Positions 55,048 through 63,445 of a stretch of 64,000 bases of DNA are shown piece after piece. Origin of the DNA: CAG-877 sp045125935. Lineage in GTDB: Bacteria; Bacillota_I; Bacilli_A; RF39; UBA660. Where the stretch lies: assembly GCA_045125935.1 (NCBI GenBank), contig JBGVNW010000002.1, positions 16,670 to 80,669 on the forward strand. Reading direction: 5' to 3'. A program made the position numbers and the translations under genes. The notes below the pieces were generated by a model, which was not told the origin of the DNA, did not search any database, and worked only from the letters and a program-made list of their open reading frames with translations. Each line of letters starts with the position of its first letter. Within the stretch, counting starts at the first letter, position 1.

Positions 55048-55257
55048 AATTGCAAGGGTGTGGGGAAAGCGATTTTTTTATAAATGGGTAGAGAAAAAAT
55101 AGCTATAAGCATTTACATTTGTGAAAAGGCTGCAATAATATAAAAATTAAAATTGTAGAAAAATGTGGAAATACCCATGATTATAATTGGAATTTTGTGA
55201 TAAAAATCGTTGAAACATCCGGAATTATGTGATACTATTATATTGGAGATGATAATA

Positions 55258-56592
55258 ATGCAAAGATTAAAAAGAAAAATTGACGATTTTTTAATAAGCT
55301 GGAAAAATGATAAGAATAAATTACCACTTATTGTAAAGGGAGCAAGGCAGATAGGAAAGACAGATGCAATAGAAAATTTTGCTAAGAACAATTATGAGAA
55401 TATCGTTGAAATTAATTTTGCACTAGAGCCCGAGTATAAGACAATTTTTGATAATGGATTTAAAGTTGATACAATTTTGAAAAATATATCAATTATTAAT
55501 AATAATTTTAAATTGGTTCCAGGAAAAACTCTAATATTCTTTGATGAGCTACAAGACTGTATTAATTGTGCGACATCTTTGAAATCGTTTAACATTGATG
55601 GAAGGTATGATGTTATATGTTCTGGTTCAATGATGGGAATTAATTATTCAAAAATAGAATCTAATAGTGTAGGCAATAAACAAGATTACGAAATGTATTC
55701 GATGGATTTTGAGGAATTTCTATGGGCAAAAGGTTACAACGAAGAACATATAAATGATTTATTAGAACACATGAAAGATTGTAAACCATTAACAACAACT
55801 CAATATGATGTAATGAGCGAAAACTTTAAAGAATATATGATATTAGGCGGCATGCCAGCCATAGTAAATAGATTTATAGAAAATAAAAATTTTAGTGGCA
55901 TATTATCGATGCAAGAACAGATTCTATTAGATTATAGAGAGGATATTACAAAATATGCTACAGGATTAGATCAAACAAGAATATTAAATGTATATAATAA
56001 AATCCCTGTATTTTTAGGTAATGAAAACAAAAAATTTCAAATTTCAAAAGTAGAAAATGGTGCTAGAAATAGAGAGTATTTAGGGACGATAGATTGGTTA
56101 AATAATGCAGGAATTATAAATATATGTTATTGCTTATCTCAGCCTGAACTTCCACTAAAAGGAAATTACAATCCTGATAATTATAGGGTTTATTTTAGAG
56201 ACACTGGACTTTTAATTGCATCACTAGATGACGAAGCTCAGGATGATTTAAGAAAAAATAAGAATTTTAATACATACAAGGGTGCAATATATGAAAATAT
56301 AATAGCAGACATGCTTGTTAAAGAAGGTTATTCATTGTTTTTTTATAAAAACGAAAAAGGAACAATTGAAATGGATTTCTTTATAAGAGATACGGACACT
56401 TTAATACCGCTAGAGGTAAAAGCGAATGATAATGCAACTATATCATTAAATAATCTAATAAATAATGATTCATATAAGGATATAAAATATGGAATAAAAC
56501 TTTGCAATAAAAACATCGGGTTTAATGGTAAATTCTATACCTTCCCATATTTTTTGACATTCCTACTTAAAAGGTATTTAAAAGAAAAATAG
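55258..56592 (+). CDS. AAA ATPase with DUF4143 domain
   Basis: About 445 residues. AAA_14-type ATPase at the N-terminus with Walker A KGARQIGKTDA (near residue 28) and Walker B TLIFFDELQD, then a DUF4143 nuclease-like C-terminal domain (YRVYFRDTGLLIASL, GAIYENIIADML, EMDFFIRDTDTLIPLEVKA with the D...E-x-K pattern). The family is common near mobile elements; its role is unproven. The frame opens at 55210, but GGAG is spaced for ATG 55258. A short hairpin terminator follows. Confidence 0.88.
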   Translation: MQRLKRKIDDFLISWKNDKNKLPLIVKGARQIGKTDAIENFAKNNYENIVEINFALEPEYKTIFDNGFKVDTILKNISIINNNFKLVPGKTLIFFDELQDCINCATSLKSFNIDGRYDVICSGSMMGINYSKIESNSVGNKQDYEMYSMDFEEFLWAKGYNEEHINDLLEHMKDCKPLTTTQYDVMSENFKEYMILGGMPAIVNRFIENKNFSGILSMQEQILLDYREDITKYATGLDQTRILNVYNKIPVFLGNENKKFQISKVENGARNREYLGTIDWLNNAGIINICYCLSQPELPLKGNYNPDNYRVYFRDTGLLIASLDDEAQDDLRKNKNFNTYKGAIYENIIADMLVKEGYSLFFYKNEKGTIEMDFFIRDTDTLIPLEVKANDNATISLNNLINNDSYKDIKYGIKLCNKNIGFNGKFYTFPYFLTFLLKRYLKEK

Positions 56593-56611
56593 AGAGGCTT
56601 CTCTGTTTTTT
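56591..56611 (+). terminator. Terminator of the AAA/DUF4143 gene
   Basis: AGAGA/TCTCT stem with GGCT loop, then T run. Confidence 0.65.
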
Positions 56612-56760
56612 TATTTAATCTAAAAAATTAATTCAACACAGAACAGTAAGTTACAGCAAGCTGCAATGTAAGTCAAATTAATAGCGATAAAAACTAATGA
56701 TTGAAAAAGAAATAATAATATTATATAATATAGCCAAATTATTTTGCCTAAGGAGAAAAA

Positions 56761-59154
56761 ATGAATAGAGAGGAAATATTAAAATTAATTAAAGAAAAAG
56801 AACTCAAATTAAACGAACTAACAAATCAATATGTTAGAGAAATAGAAGAATTAAAAAAAGAATTATCTAATCAAAATAAAGAATCAATAGTTAGCAATTT
56901 ATCTTTAGATGAAAAAATCGATATATTTATGGATTATTTTAGAGGTAGAGATGACGTGTATCCTTATTTATGTATAAATAAATATGATTCTTCTAAAAAG
57001 TATTATATTTTGTCTTGTTCAAATGAATGGAAAAATGGTGTATGTAATAAAACTATGGGTAAATCTTGCAAAAGTTGTCAGTATCGAGAAAACAAACCGA
57101 TAACTAGAGAGACAATAAAAAAGCATCTATATCATAATTCAACTATTGGTATATACCCTATGTTAGAGGATGAAACATGTTATTTTTTAGCACTTGATTT
57201 TGATGATAAGAAAAATGAAAATCATATTAAAGAAGATGTTTTGGCATTTGCTAGTACATGTGATAAATATGAAATACCAATAGGGATAGAGAGAAGTAGA
57301 TCGGGGCATGGCATTCATGTTTGGATTTTTTTTCAAGATAAGATAAAAGCTCAAATTGCCAGAAAATTGGGCAGTCTATTATTATCTAAAACAATGGACA
57401 CAAGAGATAGTTTACAAATTGAATCATTTGATAGAATGTTTCCTAATCAAGACTTCATGCCAAAAGGCGGATATGGAAATCTAATTGCACTACCATTTCA
57501 GACAGAGCCTGCAAGATATGGTAATTCGCTCTTCATAGATAGAAATTTTATACAAATTCAGTATAATCAGTTTGATTATTTAAAAAGTATAAAGAAAATG
57601 ACAGAAGATGAAGTTTATGAAAAAATAAAAATATTATCTAATGAAACGCTTGATATAAGTAATCAAAACTTAGAATTAAAAAACGAAGTCAAAAACAAGA
57701 AAAAAATTAATGCAAAATTCCCAAGTGAAATAAATGTGGTTTTAAATAATATGGTATGTATAGATAAGGCTAATTTGAGCGCGGAAGTAAAAAAAGTATT
57801 TAGAAGATTAGCAACATTTGCTAACCCAGAATTCTATAAAAAGCAAGCTATGAGAATGTCTGTATACAACATTCCTATGATAATAGATTGTAGCCAAGAA
57901 GATGAAAAATACTTAAAATTACCCAGGGGGACATACGAATACTTAGAGAGTTTATGTAAAACTCATAATGTAAAAATAATAAAAAAAGATAAACGACATA
58001 GGGGCACAAAAATAAATATCAATTTTAAGGGAAATCTACGCGACGATCAACAAGAAGCTCTAGATAAATTGTTAGAATTTGATAATGGAATACTGTGTGC
58101 TCCGACTGGATTTGGAAAAACAGTATTAGGGTGTAAATTGATCGAAAGCCGAAAGACCAATACATTAATATTAGTAAACAAACTTCAATTATTAAATCAG
58201 TGGAAAGAGAGAATAAAAGAATTTTTAGATGTAGAAAATGTTGGAGAAATAAGTAGTCGAAAGAGAAAAGTTACCAATATTATAGATGTGGCTAGCATAA
58301 AGTCATTATGGAATAATGGAGAGGTTTTAGATATTGCTAAAAACTATGGAATGATAATTATAGATGAATGTCATCATACATCAGCGTATACATTCGAGCA
58401 AACAATTAATAATGGTAATGCAAAATACATTTATGGAATATCAGCAACTCCAACTAGAGAAGATGGACATACGCCTATTATAAAAATGCAATGTGGAGAT
58501 ATAAGATACGAAGTAGACACGTTAAAATATAATAAAAATTTAAATATTCCAATGAAAGTGATTATTAGGAATAGTCATTTGAATTTCACAGATCCACAAA
58601 TCAATAACTATGAATTAAATGAAATAAATGATTTAATATCAAAAGATATAATTAGAAGCGAAATGATCATCACAGATATAAAAAAAGAATACGATAAGAA
58701 CAAGAATATTTTAGTTCTGACAGAAAGATTAGAACATTTAGAGTATTTATATGATAAATTATCAAAATATACAAATAATATTTTTAAATATTATGGTGGG
58801 ATTGGAAAGAAAATATTAAATAATTATAAAGGAAGAGAAAAAAATATTAACCAAAACAATGAAAATAAAATAATAATATCTACAGGTTCTTATATTGGTG
58901 AGGGTTTTGATGATTCTAAACTAGATGTATTATTTCTAACCATGCCAATTTCCGGAGAAACTAGAGTAACACAATATGCAGGAAGATTACATAGAAAAGA
59001 TGAAAATAAAAAGGAAATATTGATATATGATTATATTGATAATAACTTTTCGAAAACCAGAAATATGTTTTTAAAAAGAAAAAAAACATATGAAAAAATG
59101 GGATATGAGTTAATTAGTGAACAGTCATCTTATCTTAAATCTGATTATAGTTAA
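56761..59154 (+). CDS. TOTE conflict-system primase-helicase
   Basis: 797 residues. Coiled-coil start, Cys-rich region (GVCNKTMGKSCKSCQYR, near 95), archaeo-eukaryotic primase domain (FLALDFDDK near 145 and SRSGHGIHVWIFF near 175, the metal DxD and SxH motifs), then a superfamily 2 helicase: CAPTGFGKT, IIIDECHHT, GISATPTR, STGSYIGEGFD and QYAGRLHR. This fusion matches the TOTE primase-helicase proposed to act in conflicts between mobile elements. AAGGAG site. Other TOTE components are not evident. Confidence 0.88.
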   Translation: MNREEILKLIKEKELKLNELTNQYVREIEELKKELSNQNKESIVSNLSLDEKIDIFMDYFRGRDDVYPYLCINKYDSSKKYYILSCSNEWKNGVCNKTMGKSCKSCQYRENKPITRETIKKHLYHNSTIGIYPMLEDETCYFLALDFDDKKNENHIKEDVLAFASTCDKYEIPIGIERSRSGHGIHVWIFFQDKIKAQIARKLGSLLLSKTMDTRDSLQIESFDRMFPNQDFMPKGGYGNLIALPFQTEPARYGNSLFIDRNFIQIQYNQFDYLKSIKKMTEDEVYEKIKILSNETLDISNQNLELKNEVKNKKKINAKFPSEINVVLNNMVCIDKANLSAEVKKVFRRLATFANPEFYKKQAMRMSVYNIPMIIDCSQEDEKYLKLPRGTYEYLESLCKTHNVKIIKKDKRHRGTKININFKGNLRDDQQEALDKLLEFDNGILCAPTGFGKTVLGCKLIESRKTNTLILVNKLQLLNQWKERIKEFLDVENVGEISSRKRKVTNIIDVASIKSLWNNGEVLDIAKNYGMIIIDECHHTSAYTFEQTINNGNAKYIYGISATPTREDGHTPIIKMQCGDIRYEVDTLKYNKNLNIPMKVIIRNSHLNFTDPQINNYELNEINDLISKDIIRSEMIITDIKKEYDKNKNILVLTERLEHLEYLYDKLSKYTNNIFKYYGGIGKKILNNYKGREKNINQNNENKIIISTGSYIGEGFDDSKLDVLFLTMPISGETRVTQYAGRLHRKDENKKEILIYDYIDNNFSKTRNMFLKRKKTYEKMGYELISEQSSYLKSDYS

Positions 59155-59196
59155 ACTAGAAATAGAAAAAAAATGGAAAATCTCGAAAAGGAAAAA

Positions 59197-59225
59197 TTGA
59201 CTAATTTATAATAATATGCTATATT
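59197..59225 (+). promoter_or_regulatory. Promoter of the repeat RNA
   Basis: TTGACT (59197-59202), exactly 17 bases, TATATT (59220-59225). Predicted start near 59232, at a 6-bp ACATAA/TTATGT hairpin. Confidence 0.7.
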
Positions 59226-59286
59226 ATAGCCACATAAGTGATTATGTTATGCGAAAACTGCATATAATATTAATACTATTTATAGC

Positions 59287-59390
59287 AATTAAAAAAGCAG
59301 TTGATTCCAGCCTTAAGTGGAACTTAAAAAAACGGTGAAGCCATCCCTAAATGGTAATTAAAAAAGCGGTGATTCCAGCCATTAAATAGG
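59287..59390 (+). repeat. Three tandem imperfect repeats, 34-36 bases
   Basis: Units 59287-59320, 59321-59354, 59355-59390. The first ~13 bases are AAYTTAAAAAAGC-like, then GGTGATTCCAGCC-like, then a TTAAATGG-like end. No spacers, so not CRISPR. Confidence 0.8.
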
Positions 59391-59403
59391 AACTTAAAAA
59401 AGA

Positions 59404-59431
59404 AGATTAGAGAGCAGACTCTAATCTTTTG
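59404..59431 (+). terminator. Terminator of the repeat RNA
   Basis: Perfect 9-bp AGATTAGAG/CTCTAATCT stem, loop AGCAGA, then TTTTGTTTT. Confidence 0.85.
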
Positions 59432-59470
59432 TTTTGTGTGAATTTATTATATAATAATATTAGGTGACAC

Positions 59471-59794
59471 ATGATGAATGAAATTTATGAAAAAATAATA
59501 AAACAATATAAGAATATAGATATAAATTTAAATAATAATGAGGAAATAGTCATAAGCGATAATAACAAGGAAATTAAGGTATACAAAGATAGCGTAATTT
59601 GTTTTTATAAAGGAAAAAGCATAGCACATAGTCACAACGAAAATTACGAAGAAATATATAAGTCAATTGAATATTATTTAGAAAAAGAACCGGAGTATTT
59701 TGTTAAACAGCATAAAAAAGATTTTATCTTTAAATGGATGGTTATTTTTGTATTATTACTTATTGTAATTATTGTTAAAGTATTGATAAGTTGA
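59471..59794 (+). CDS. Small C-terminally anchored membrane protein
   Basis: 107 residues (or 106 from the ATG at 59474). An acidic cytoplasmic part (EEIVISDNNKEIKVYKDSVI; EEIYKSIEYYLEKEPEYF) is followed by a C-terminal TM helix (WMVIFVLLLIVIIVKVLI). AGGTG site and TATAAT box near 59450. First of three small genes after the repeat RNA; it overlaps the open frame of the next. It could be a membrane toxin or an immunity protein. Family unknown. Confidence 0.6.
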   Translation: MMNEIYEKIIKQYKNIDINLNNNEEIVISDNNKEIKVYKDSVICFYKGKSIAHSHNENYEEIYKSIEYYLEKEPEYFVKQHKKDFIFKWMVIFVLLLIVIIVKVLIS

Positions 59795-59808
59795 TAGGAG
59801 ATAATATT

Positions 59809-60159
59809 ATGACCAATCATGATTTTATATTATATAAAAAGAAGCCAAATTACTTCACAAATTTTTTTAGTAACAAATATTTTAACCAAAGAAAATATTG
59901 TAGAGTAAAAATTGAGGATGATATCATTGATGGTATTTCATTTACTAATGTAGAAACATACTTTAATTATTATCGAAAAAAGTATAAACAAAACGATTTA
60001 AATATTTTGGGAATTACAATTATTCCACCTGAAAGTTTAGAACAGTTTTTAAAAATAATTAAAAGTCATAATAAAAATAATAAAGTAATGAATGAACTAA
60101 TAAATTTAATAGAAGAGGCTATAGATAATAATTACTATATTATTCATTATGGAATATAA
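59809..60159 (+). CDS. Hypothetical protein, 116 aa
   Basis: Unrecognised soluble basic protein (MTNHDFILYKKKPNYFTNFF) with a helical C-terminal half (ESLEQFLKIIKSHNKNNKV). A TTG at 59791 is in frame, but AGGAG is placed for ATG 59809. It ends 9 bases before the next gene. The size would suit a small RNA-binding or RNase-like protein, but no catalytic pattern is visible. Confidence 0.55.
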   Translation: MTNHDFILYKKKPNYFTNFFSNKYFNQRKYCRVKIEDDIIDGISFTNVETYFNYYRKKYKQNDLNILGITIIPPESLEQFLKIIKSHNKNNKVMNELINLIEEAIDNNYYIIHYGI

Positions 60160-60168
60160 GGTGGAGTC

Positions 60169-60483
60169 ATGAAAGAAAAGACAATTATAATTTTGACAAT
60201 ACTTTTTTTATTAATAACGGTATATTTTGTTTTACAAATATTTGATCCATTTCATACATTACCAATGGTAGAATTGAAAGATAACTTAACTGCGATACAA
60301 AATGAAAAAGTAACAGATATCTCATACATAGAAGATATAAAATATGGAAAAATAGTTTCTAAAGAAAAGAATATAGATACAAAAACATTAGGTGAAAAGA
60401 AAGTTGTAATAGAAATAGAAAATAATTATGGTAAGAAAAGAGAGTACATCTTCTATATAGAAATAATAAAAAGAGAAGAATAA
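60169..60483 (+). CDS. Small protein with N-terminal membrane anchor
   Basis: 104 residues: an N-terminal TM helix (IIILTILFLLITVYFVLQI) then a ~75-residue extracytoplasmic, beta-rich domain (TDISYIEDIKYGKIVSKE; KKVVIEIENNYGKK). AAGGTGG site. Third gene of the small operon. Resembles exported immunity-type proteins in layout only. Confidence 0.55.
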   Translation: MKEKTIIILTILFLLITVYFVLQIFDPFHTLPMVELKDNLTAIQNEKVTDISYIEDIKYGKIVSKEKNIDTKTLGEKKVVIEIENNYGKKREYIFYIEIIKREE

Positions 60484-60565
60484 AAATGATAACTCATAGT
60501 TAAAAGATTTGTTAGGAAAATAACCAAATATTGACAAGAGAATAATAAAATAATATAACTTAAAT

Positions 60566-60637
60566 GTCCCGTTAGTTCAGAGGATAGAGCATACCTATTA
60601 TAAATGTAAGTATGAGGGTTCGAATCTCTTACAGTAT
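60566..60637 (+). pseudogene. tRNA-like remnant
   Basis: The 5' portion (GTCCCGTTAGTTCAGAGGAT, then AGAGCA) and the T arm (GGGTTCGAATCTC) are tRNA-like, but the 5' acceptor strand GTCCCGT cannot pair with the 3' TTACAGTA and the anticodon stem is poor. It resembles a degraded or recombinant arginine-type tRNA, possibly another attachment-site relic. Confidence 0.5.
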
Positions 60638-60686
60638 ATTTTATTTTAATAAAATGCAACATAAAATTTATGAATATAAATAATAC

Positions 60687-60719
60687 AAAAGAATCGCAAA
60701 TAAACATGCGATTTTTTTA
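60687..60719. terminator. Terminator at the XRE gene end
   Basis: AATCGCA/TGCGATT stem with A and T runs; reads on both strands. Confidence 0.7.
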
Positions 60720-60998
60720 CTTTTGATTATATTGTCTGCCTTGATTCATTTTATTAACAATTTCAGCATCTCTATCAACGTTTACAAATAATTGATAAGG
60801 TTCAATATTTAAAGATTTTGCAATGCTCTCTATTTTAGGAATAGTAGGGCAGTGCAATCCTCTTTCAACATCTGTAATATATCTGGGACTTAGCTTGCTT
60901 AATTCAGCAAGCTTTTCTTGTGAATAATTATTAACATATCTATAATACTTAATATTAAAAATAAGTAAGTCTCTTAAGTTATCAAAATCTATTTTCAT
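60717..60998 (-). CDS. XRE family regulator, 93 aa
   Basis: A single-domain Cro/CI helix-turn-helix: YSQEKLAELSKLSPRYITDVERGLHCPTIPKIESIAKSLNI, with short extensions. Probably represses island genes, perhaps the divergent DUF4352-like gene or the integrase. GGAGGG site before the ATG. Confidence 0.85.
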   Translation of the reverse strand: MKIDFDNLRDLLIFNIKYYRYVNNYSQEKLAELSKLSPRYITDVERGLHCPTIPKIESIAKSLNIEPYQLFVNVDRDAEIVNKMNQGRQYNQK

Positions 60999-61106
60999 AA
61001 CATACCCTCCATTTATAGGTATGATATTATTTACTGCAAAATATTCACACGAACTATTTACGCAAGAAATTTTTGTTTTATAATGAAACTAGAAAGGAGT
61101 GAAATA

Positions 61107-61727
61107 ATGTCAAAGTTAAAAAAATGTAAGCATTGTAATGCAGAGGTTGCTAAAGGCATAAAGAAATGTCCAAAATGTGGAGGAAATTTGGGATTGCCAA
61201 CATTTTTAAAATTTATTATTGTAATAGTAATAATATTTGCATGTATGATTGGATGTGTTAATGGGTGCGTAAATAGTGTTGACGAATCATTAGAAGAAAC
61301 ATCTAATTCGTATAATGATATCAATGGTAAAACATCTTTTAAAGTAAATGAGACCTTCCAAAATGCATATACAAAGATTACAATGACAGAAATAAGTACA
61401 GATTTTAAAGATTATTCAAAATACCTAGAACCAACCAGTGGATACAAATATATTATGGCAAAGTTTGAAATTGAAAATGTTGACGAAGAAAGTGATGAAC
61501 AATATATTAGTAGTCTTAATTTCAATGCTTATGCAGATGGAACAGCAGTAGACTCAGCATATGTTGGAAATGATAACTACAAAGATTTATCTGCAACTTT
61601 AGGAAAAGGTAAGAAAGCAATTGGATATGTGTTCTATGAAGTACCAACAAATGCTACTGAAATAACAATTGAATATAGTACAGATTTTTGGACAGACGGA
61701 AATAATATAGAATTTGTGATTCAATAG
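61107..61727 (+). CDS. Zinc-ribbon, membrane-anchored DUF4352-like protein
   Basis: 206 residues: N-terminal zinc ribbon (CKHCNAEVAKGIKKCPKCGG), a TM helix (FLKFIIVIVIIFACMIGCV) and an extracytoplasmic immunoglobulin-like domain of DUF4352 type (NETFQNAYTKITMTEIS...YKYIMAKFEIEN...GYVFYEVPTNATEITIEY). Function unknown. The frame opens at 61083, but AAAGGAG supports ATG 61107. A terminator follows. Confidence 0.75.
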   Translation: MSKLKKCKHCNAEVAKGIKKCPKCGGNLGLPTFLKFIIVIVIIFACMIGCVNGCVNSVDESLEETSNSYNDINGKTSFKVNETFQNAYTKITMTEISTDFKDYSKYLEPTSGYKYIMAKFEIENVDEESDEQYISSLNFNAYADGTAVDSAYVGNDNYKDLSATLGKGKKAIGYVFYEVPTNATEITIEYSTDFWTDGNNIEFVIQ

Positions 61728-61728
61728 G

Positions 61729-61756
61729 GATACTCAAAAATGAGTATCTTTTAATT
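61729..61756 (+). terminator. DUF4352-like gene terminator
   Basis: GATACTCA/TGAGTATC stem, AAAA loop, T run. Confidence 0.85.
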
Positions 61757-62214
61757 TTTATGAAAAGAGAAAATGAATATTAGTATTTCCACATACTAGG
61801 AGAGAAGGTACAAACAAGCTGCCTCGGTCATAAGATTATAAAATAAAAGAACCGCTTTCCCCACACCTATTGAAATTCTGGCTTTTGTTTTTAATTACTA
61901 TTTATCAATACTTTTTAAAAAGAAACGACTATTTTAAAACTACCGCTTTCGGGCGAAGCCCGCGATTTTTGACTTGTCGCGCTCCAACTCAAAAAAAGAA
62001 GTAGAAATGTGCCATTTCTACTTGCGTAAACTATTTATTTACTTTATACTGAAAATGTAATTTATATATATGAGATTCATTATTATATAATTATAAAACA
62101 TACTGAAATTTGTTGGTAGGTCTATAGTGGATTGGGTCAAATCTCCAAATCCTTTGGAGACCATTATGTAAAAACAATTAATTTCGTATATTTTATAAGG
62201 CTTAGTCGAGAACT
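61757..62214. other. Noncoding junction region
   Basis: No gene seen. It holds the recurrent GGTCATAAGATTATAA segment (61824-61854), a CGCTTTCCCCACACC block inverted with respect to 55052-55073, a CGGGC/GCCCG hairpin (61950-61962), the right inverted repeat, and a CTCCAAA-TCC-TTTGGAG palindrome built from the tRNA-Trp anticodon loop. Confidence 0.6.
61969..62149. repeat. Inverted repeat, right copy
   Basis: Reverse complement of 54870-55047 with scattered differences, ending AAATCTCCAAA at the tRNA-Trp anticodon-loop core. Confidence 0.8.
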
Positions 62215-62281
62215 AGGGGATTAGTTAAATGGTATAATAAAATCCAAAACTTCTGATGGGTGTTCGATTAGACAAGCAGGG
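62215..62281 (+). pseudogene. Degraded tRNA-Trp copy
   Basis: AGGGGATTAGTTAAATGGTA plus TAATA equals the 5' half of the intact tRNA-Trp, but the anticodon arm is altered (AATCCAAAACTT) and the T arm and acceptor do not pair. A relic of an earlier integration, on the opposite strand from the intact gene. Confidence 0.6.
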
Positions 62282-62290
62282 TATAAAAAC

Positions 62291-62325
62291 AAAAAGACTT
62301 GAAGAATCATTTCTTCAGGTCTTTT
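62291..62325 (-). terminator. Terminator of the integrase-SymE-like operon
   Basis: Minus-strand AAAGACCTGAAGAA/TTCTTCAAGTCTTT stem (one mismatch), ATGA loop, T run; overlaps the SymE-like stop. Confidence 0.85.
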
Positions 62326-62474
62326 ACTTTTCTAATAACTATCTTATCTTTATAAGTTTCTACTTCGACAAAATTATGAAAATTAAATCCAAGTTTTTGT
62401 AACCATTTACCTTTTAATAAAATATACGGTCCATCAGATGAATCTTCATAAACAGATAATTTTCTAATTTTCAC
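62307..62474 (-). CDS. SymE-like small protein, 55 aa
   Basis: GTG start behind AGGTGG. The product (MKIRKLSVYEDSSDGPYILL, then KGKWLQKLGFNFHNFVEVE) has the SymE core LKGKWLxxxGF with V-E-V, an AbrB-like fold used by type I SOS-induced toxins that associate with ribosomes/RNA. It starts 16 bases after the integrase stop, so the two are probably co-transcribed. Could be toxin, addiction factor or DNA-binding accessory protein of the integrase. Confidence 0.65.
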   Translation of the reverse strand: MKIRKLSVYEDSSDGPYILLKGKWLQKLGFNFHNFVEVETYKDKIVIRKVKDLKK

Positions 62475-62490
62475 GAGAACCACCTGCTTG

Positions 62491-63375
62491 TCAATTATTT
62501 TCTATATTGGTGAATATTGAATGTTCATCGTGTTTAGTTTTAAGATCTTTTGGAGACATATCTACATATATTTTAGTTGTTTCAATATTTGTATGTCCCA
62601 AAAGATCGCGGAGTGAAAAGGGGTCACCACCATTAATTACAAAATGAGTTGCGAAAGTATGACGAAACTTATGTGGGTTCATTCTAAAGTCTTCCCCAAA
62701 AACTTTCTTAGCTCGACGACTTAAAATACTATAAACCATTTCTGTGTTTATACCATGACCCACCATAGGTTCGTTAAACTGCATATGAAATTTTACAAAA
62801 AGTGGTCCTTTTTCTGCTCCTTTTAAAACTTCACGCCTGTAAACATTTAATATTCTCTCAGTTTCTTTTGAATAATAGACCGTGCGAAAAGTATTTGTTT
62901 TAGTTGCGTATACATAAATACTTCTATTCTGAAAATTAATATCTTCAAGTTTGATTCGTACAAGCTCACTATTACGAACTCCAGTATCAAGTAAGACTAA
63001 TACTAAAAGTAAATTTCGTAATTCTGACTTGTAACGCAAATCAAACGAAGTAATCATCTTTCGCACTTGGTCTATCGTAAAGTAATCTATCTTTTCTTGT
63101 CTTGCTTTTTTAGGCTTAATATTGTGACCTGGATTGGCAATTAAGTAACCATCGTTTTCTAAATAGTTGAAGAAAGCTCTTAGTGCACGTGCATGACAAT
63201 TATAATAACCCGTCTTTTTCTTTGAATATTTACTTTCGATATAATATTTGATTTCTTCTTCGGTTAATGTCTCTAAAGATTGCACCTTTTTAATCTGCAC
63301 TAAGAACTTTCGAAATGGACTAAGTTTCTTTCTATAAAAAATCATAGTCTGTTCTGCCAATCCACGTTCTTCCAT
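62491..63375 (-). CDS. Tyrosine recombinase/integrase, native start frameshifted
   Basis: 294 residues from ATG 63375. Catalytic residues are intact: Arg in TGVRNSELVRI, HKFRHTFATHF, LLGHTNIETT and Tyr in KIYVDM. The native start is upstream: the frame runs back through LTFDDAVKYFFRN and TINELTNFFQQF to near 63490, and an ATG behind GGAGG at 63497-63495 is now out of frame because of a one-base deletion (ACAGACAAA versus ACAGAACAAA at 54630-54645). The protein from 63375 lacks ~40 residues including the first core-binding helix. Confidence 0.85.
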   Translation of the reverse strand: MEERGLAEQTMIFYRKKLSPFRKFLVQIKKVQSLETLTEEEIKYYIESKYSKKKTGYYNCHARALRAFFNYLENDGYLIANPGHNIKPKKARQEKIDYFTIDQVRKMITSFDLRYKSELRNLLLVLVLLDTGVRNSELVRIKLEDINFQNRSIYVYATKTNTFRTVYYSKETERILNVYRREVLKGAEKGPLFVKFHMQFNEPMVGHGINTEMVYSILSRRAKKVFGEDFRMNPHKFRHTFATHFVINGGDPFSLRDLLGHTNIETTKIYVDMSPKDLKTKHDEHSIFTNIENN

Positions 63376-63445
63376 ATTCCTAAAAAAGTATTTAACCGCA
63401 TCATCAAAAGTTAGATTACTTTGCGTGGTTTGTTTTGTTTCTCCT

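Larger units (their letters stand above)
59232..59431 (+). ncRNA. Repeat-containing RNA, type III antitoxin-like
   Basis: A ~200-base promoter-to-terminator unit with no open frame. It has a 5' hairpin (59232-59247), three tandem repeats of 34, 34 and 36 bases (59287-59390) plus a partial fourth, and a terminator. Each repeat holds a small stem whose two arms change together: TTCCA/TGGAA, then CCAT/ATGG, then TTCC/GGAA. Layout (repeats, terminator, then coding genes) is that of type III toxin-antitoxin RNAs, but the downstream proteins do not resemble ToxN. Confidence 0.6.

Noticed and set aside
59287..59390. CRISPR array
   Set aside because: Repeats are contiguous with no unique spacers and there are no cas genes; the units differ by compensating changes.
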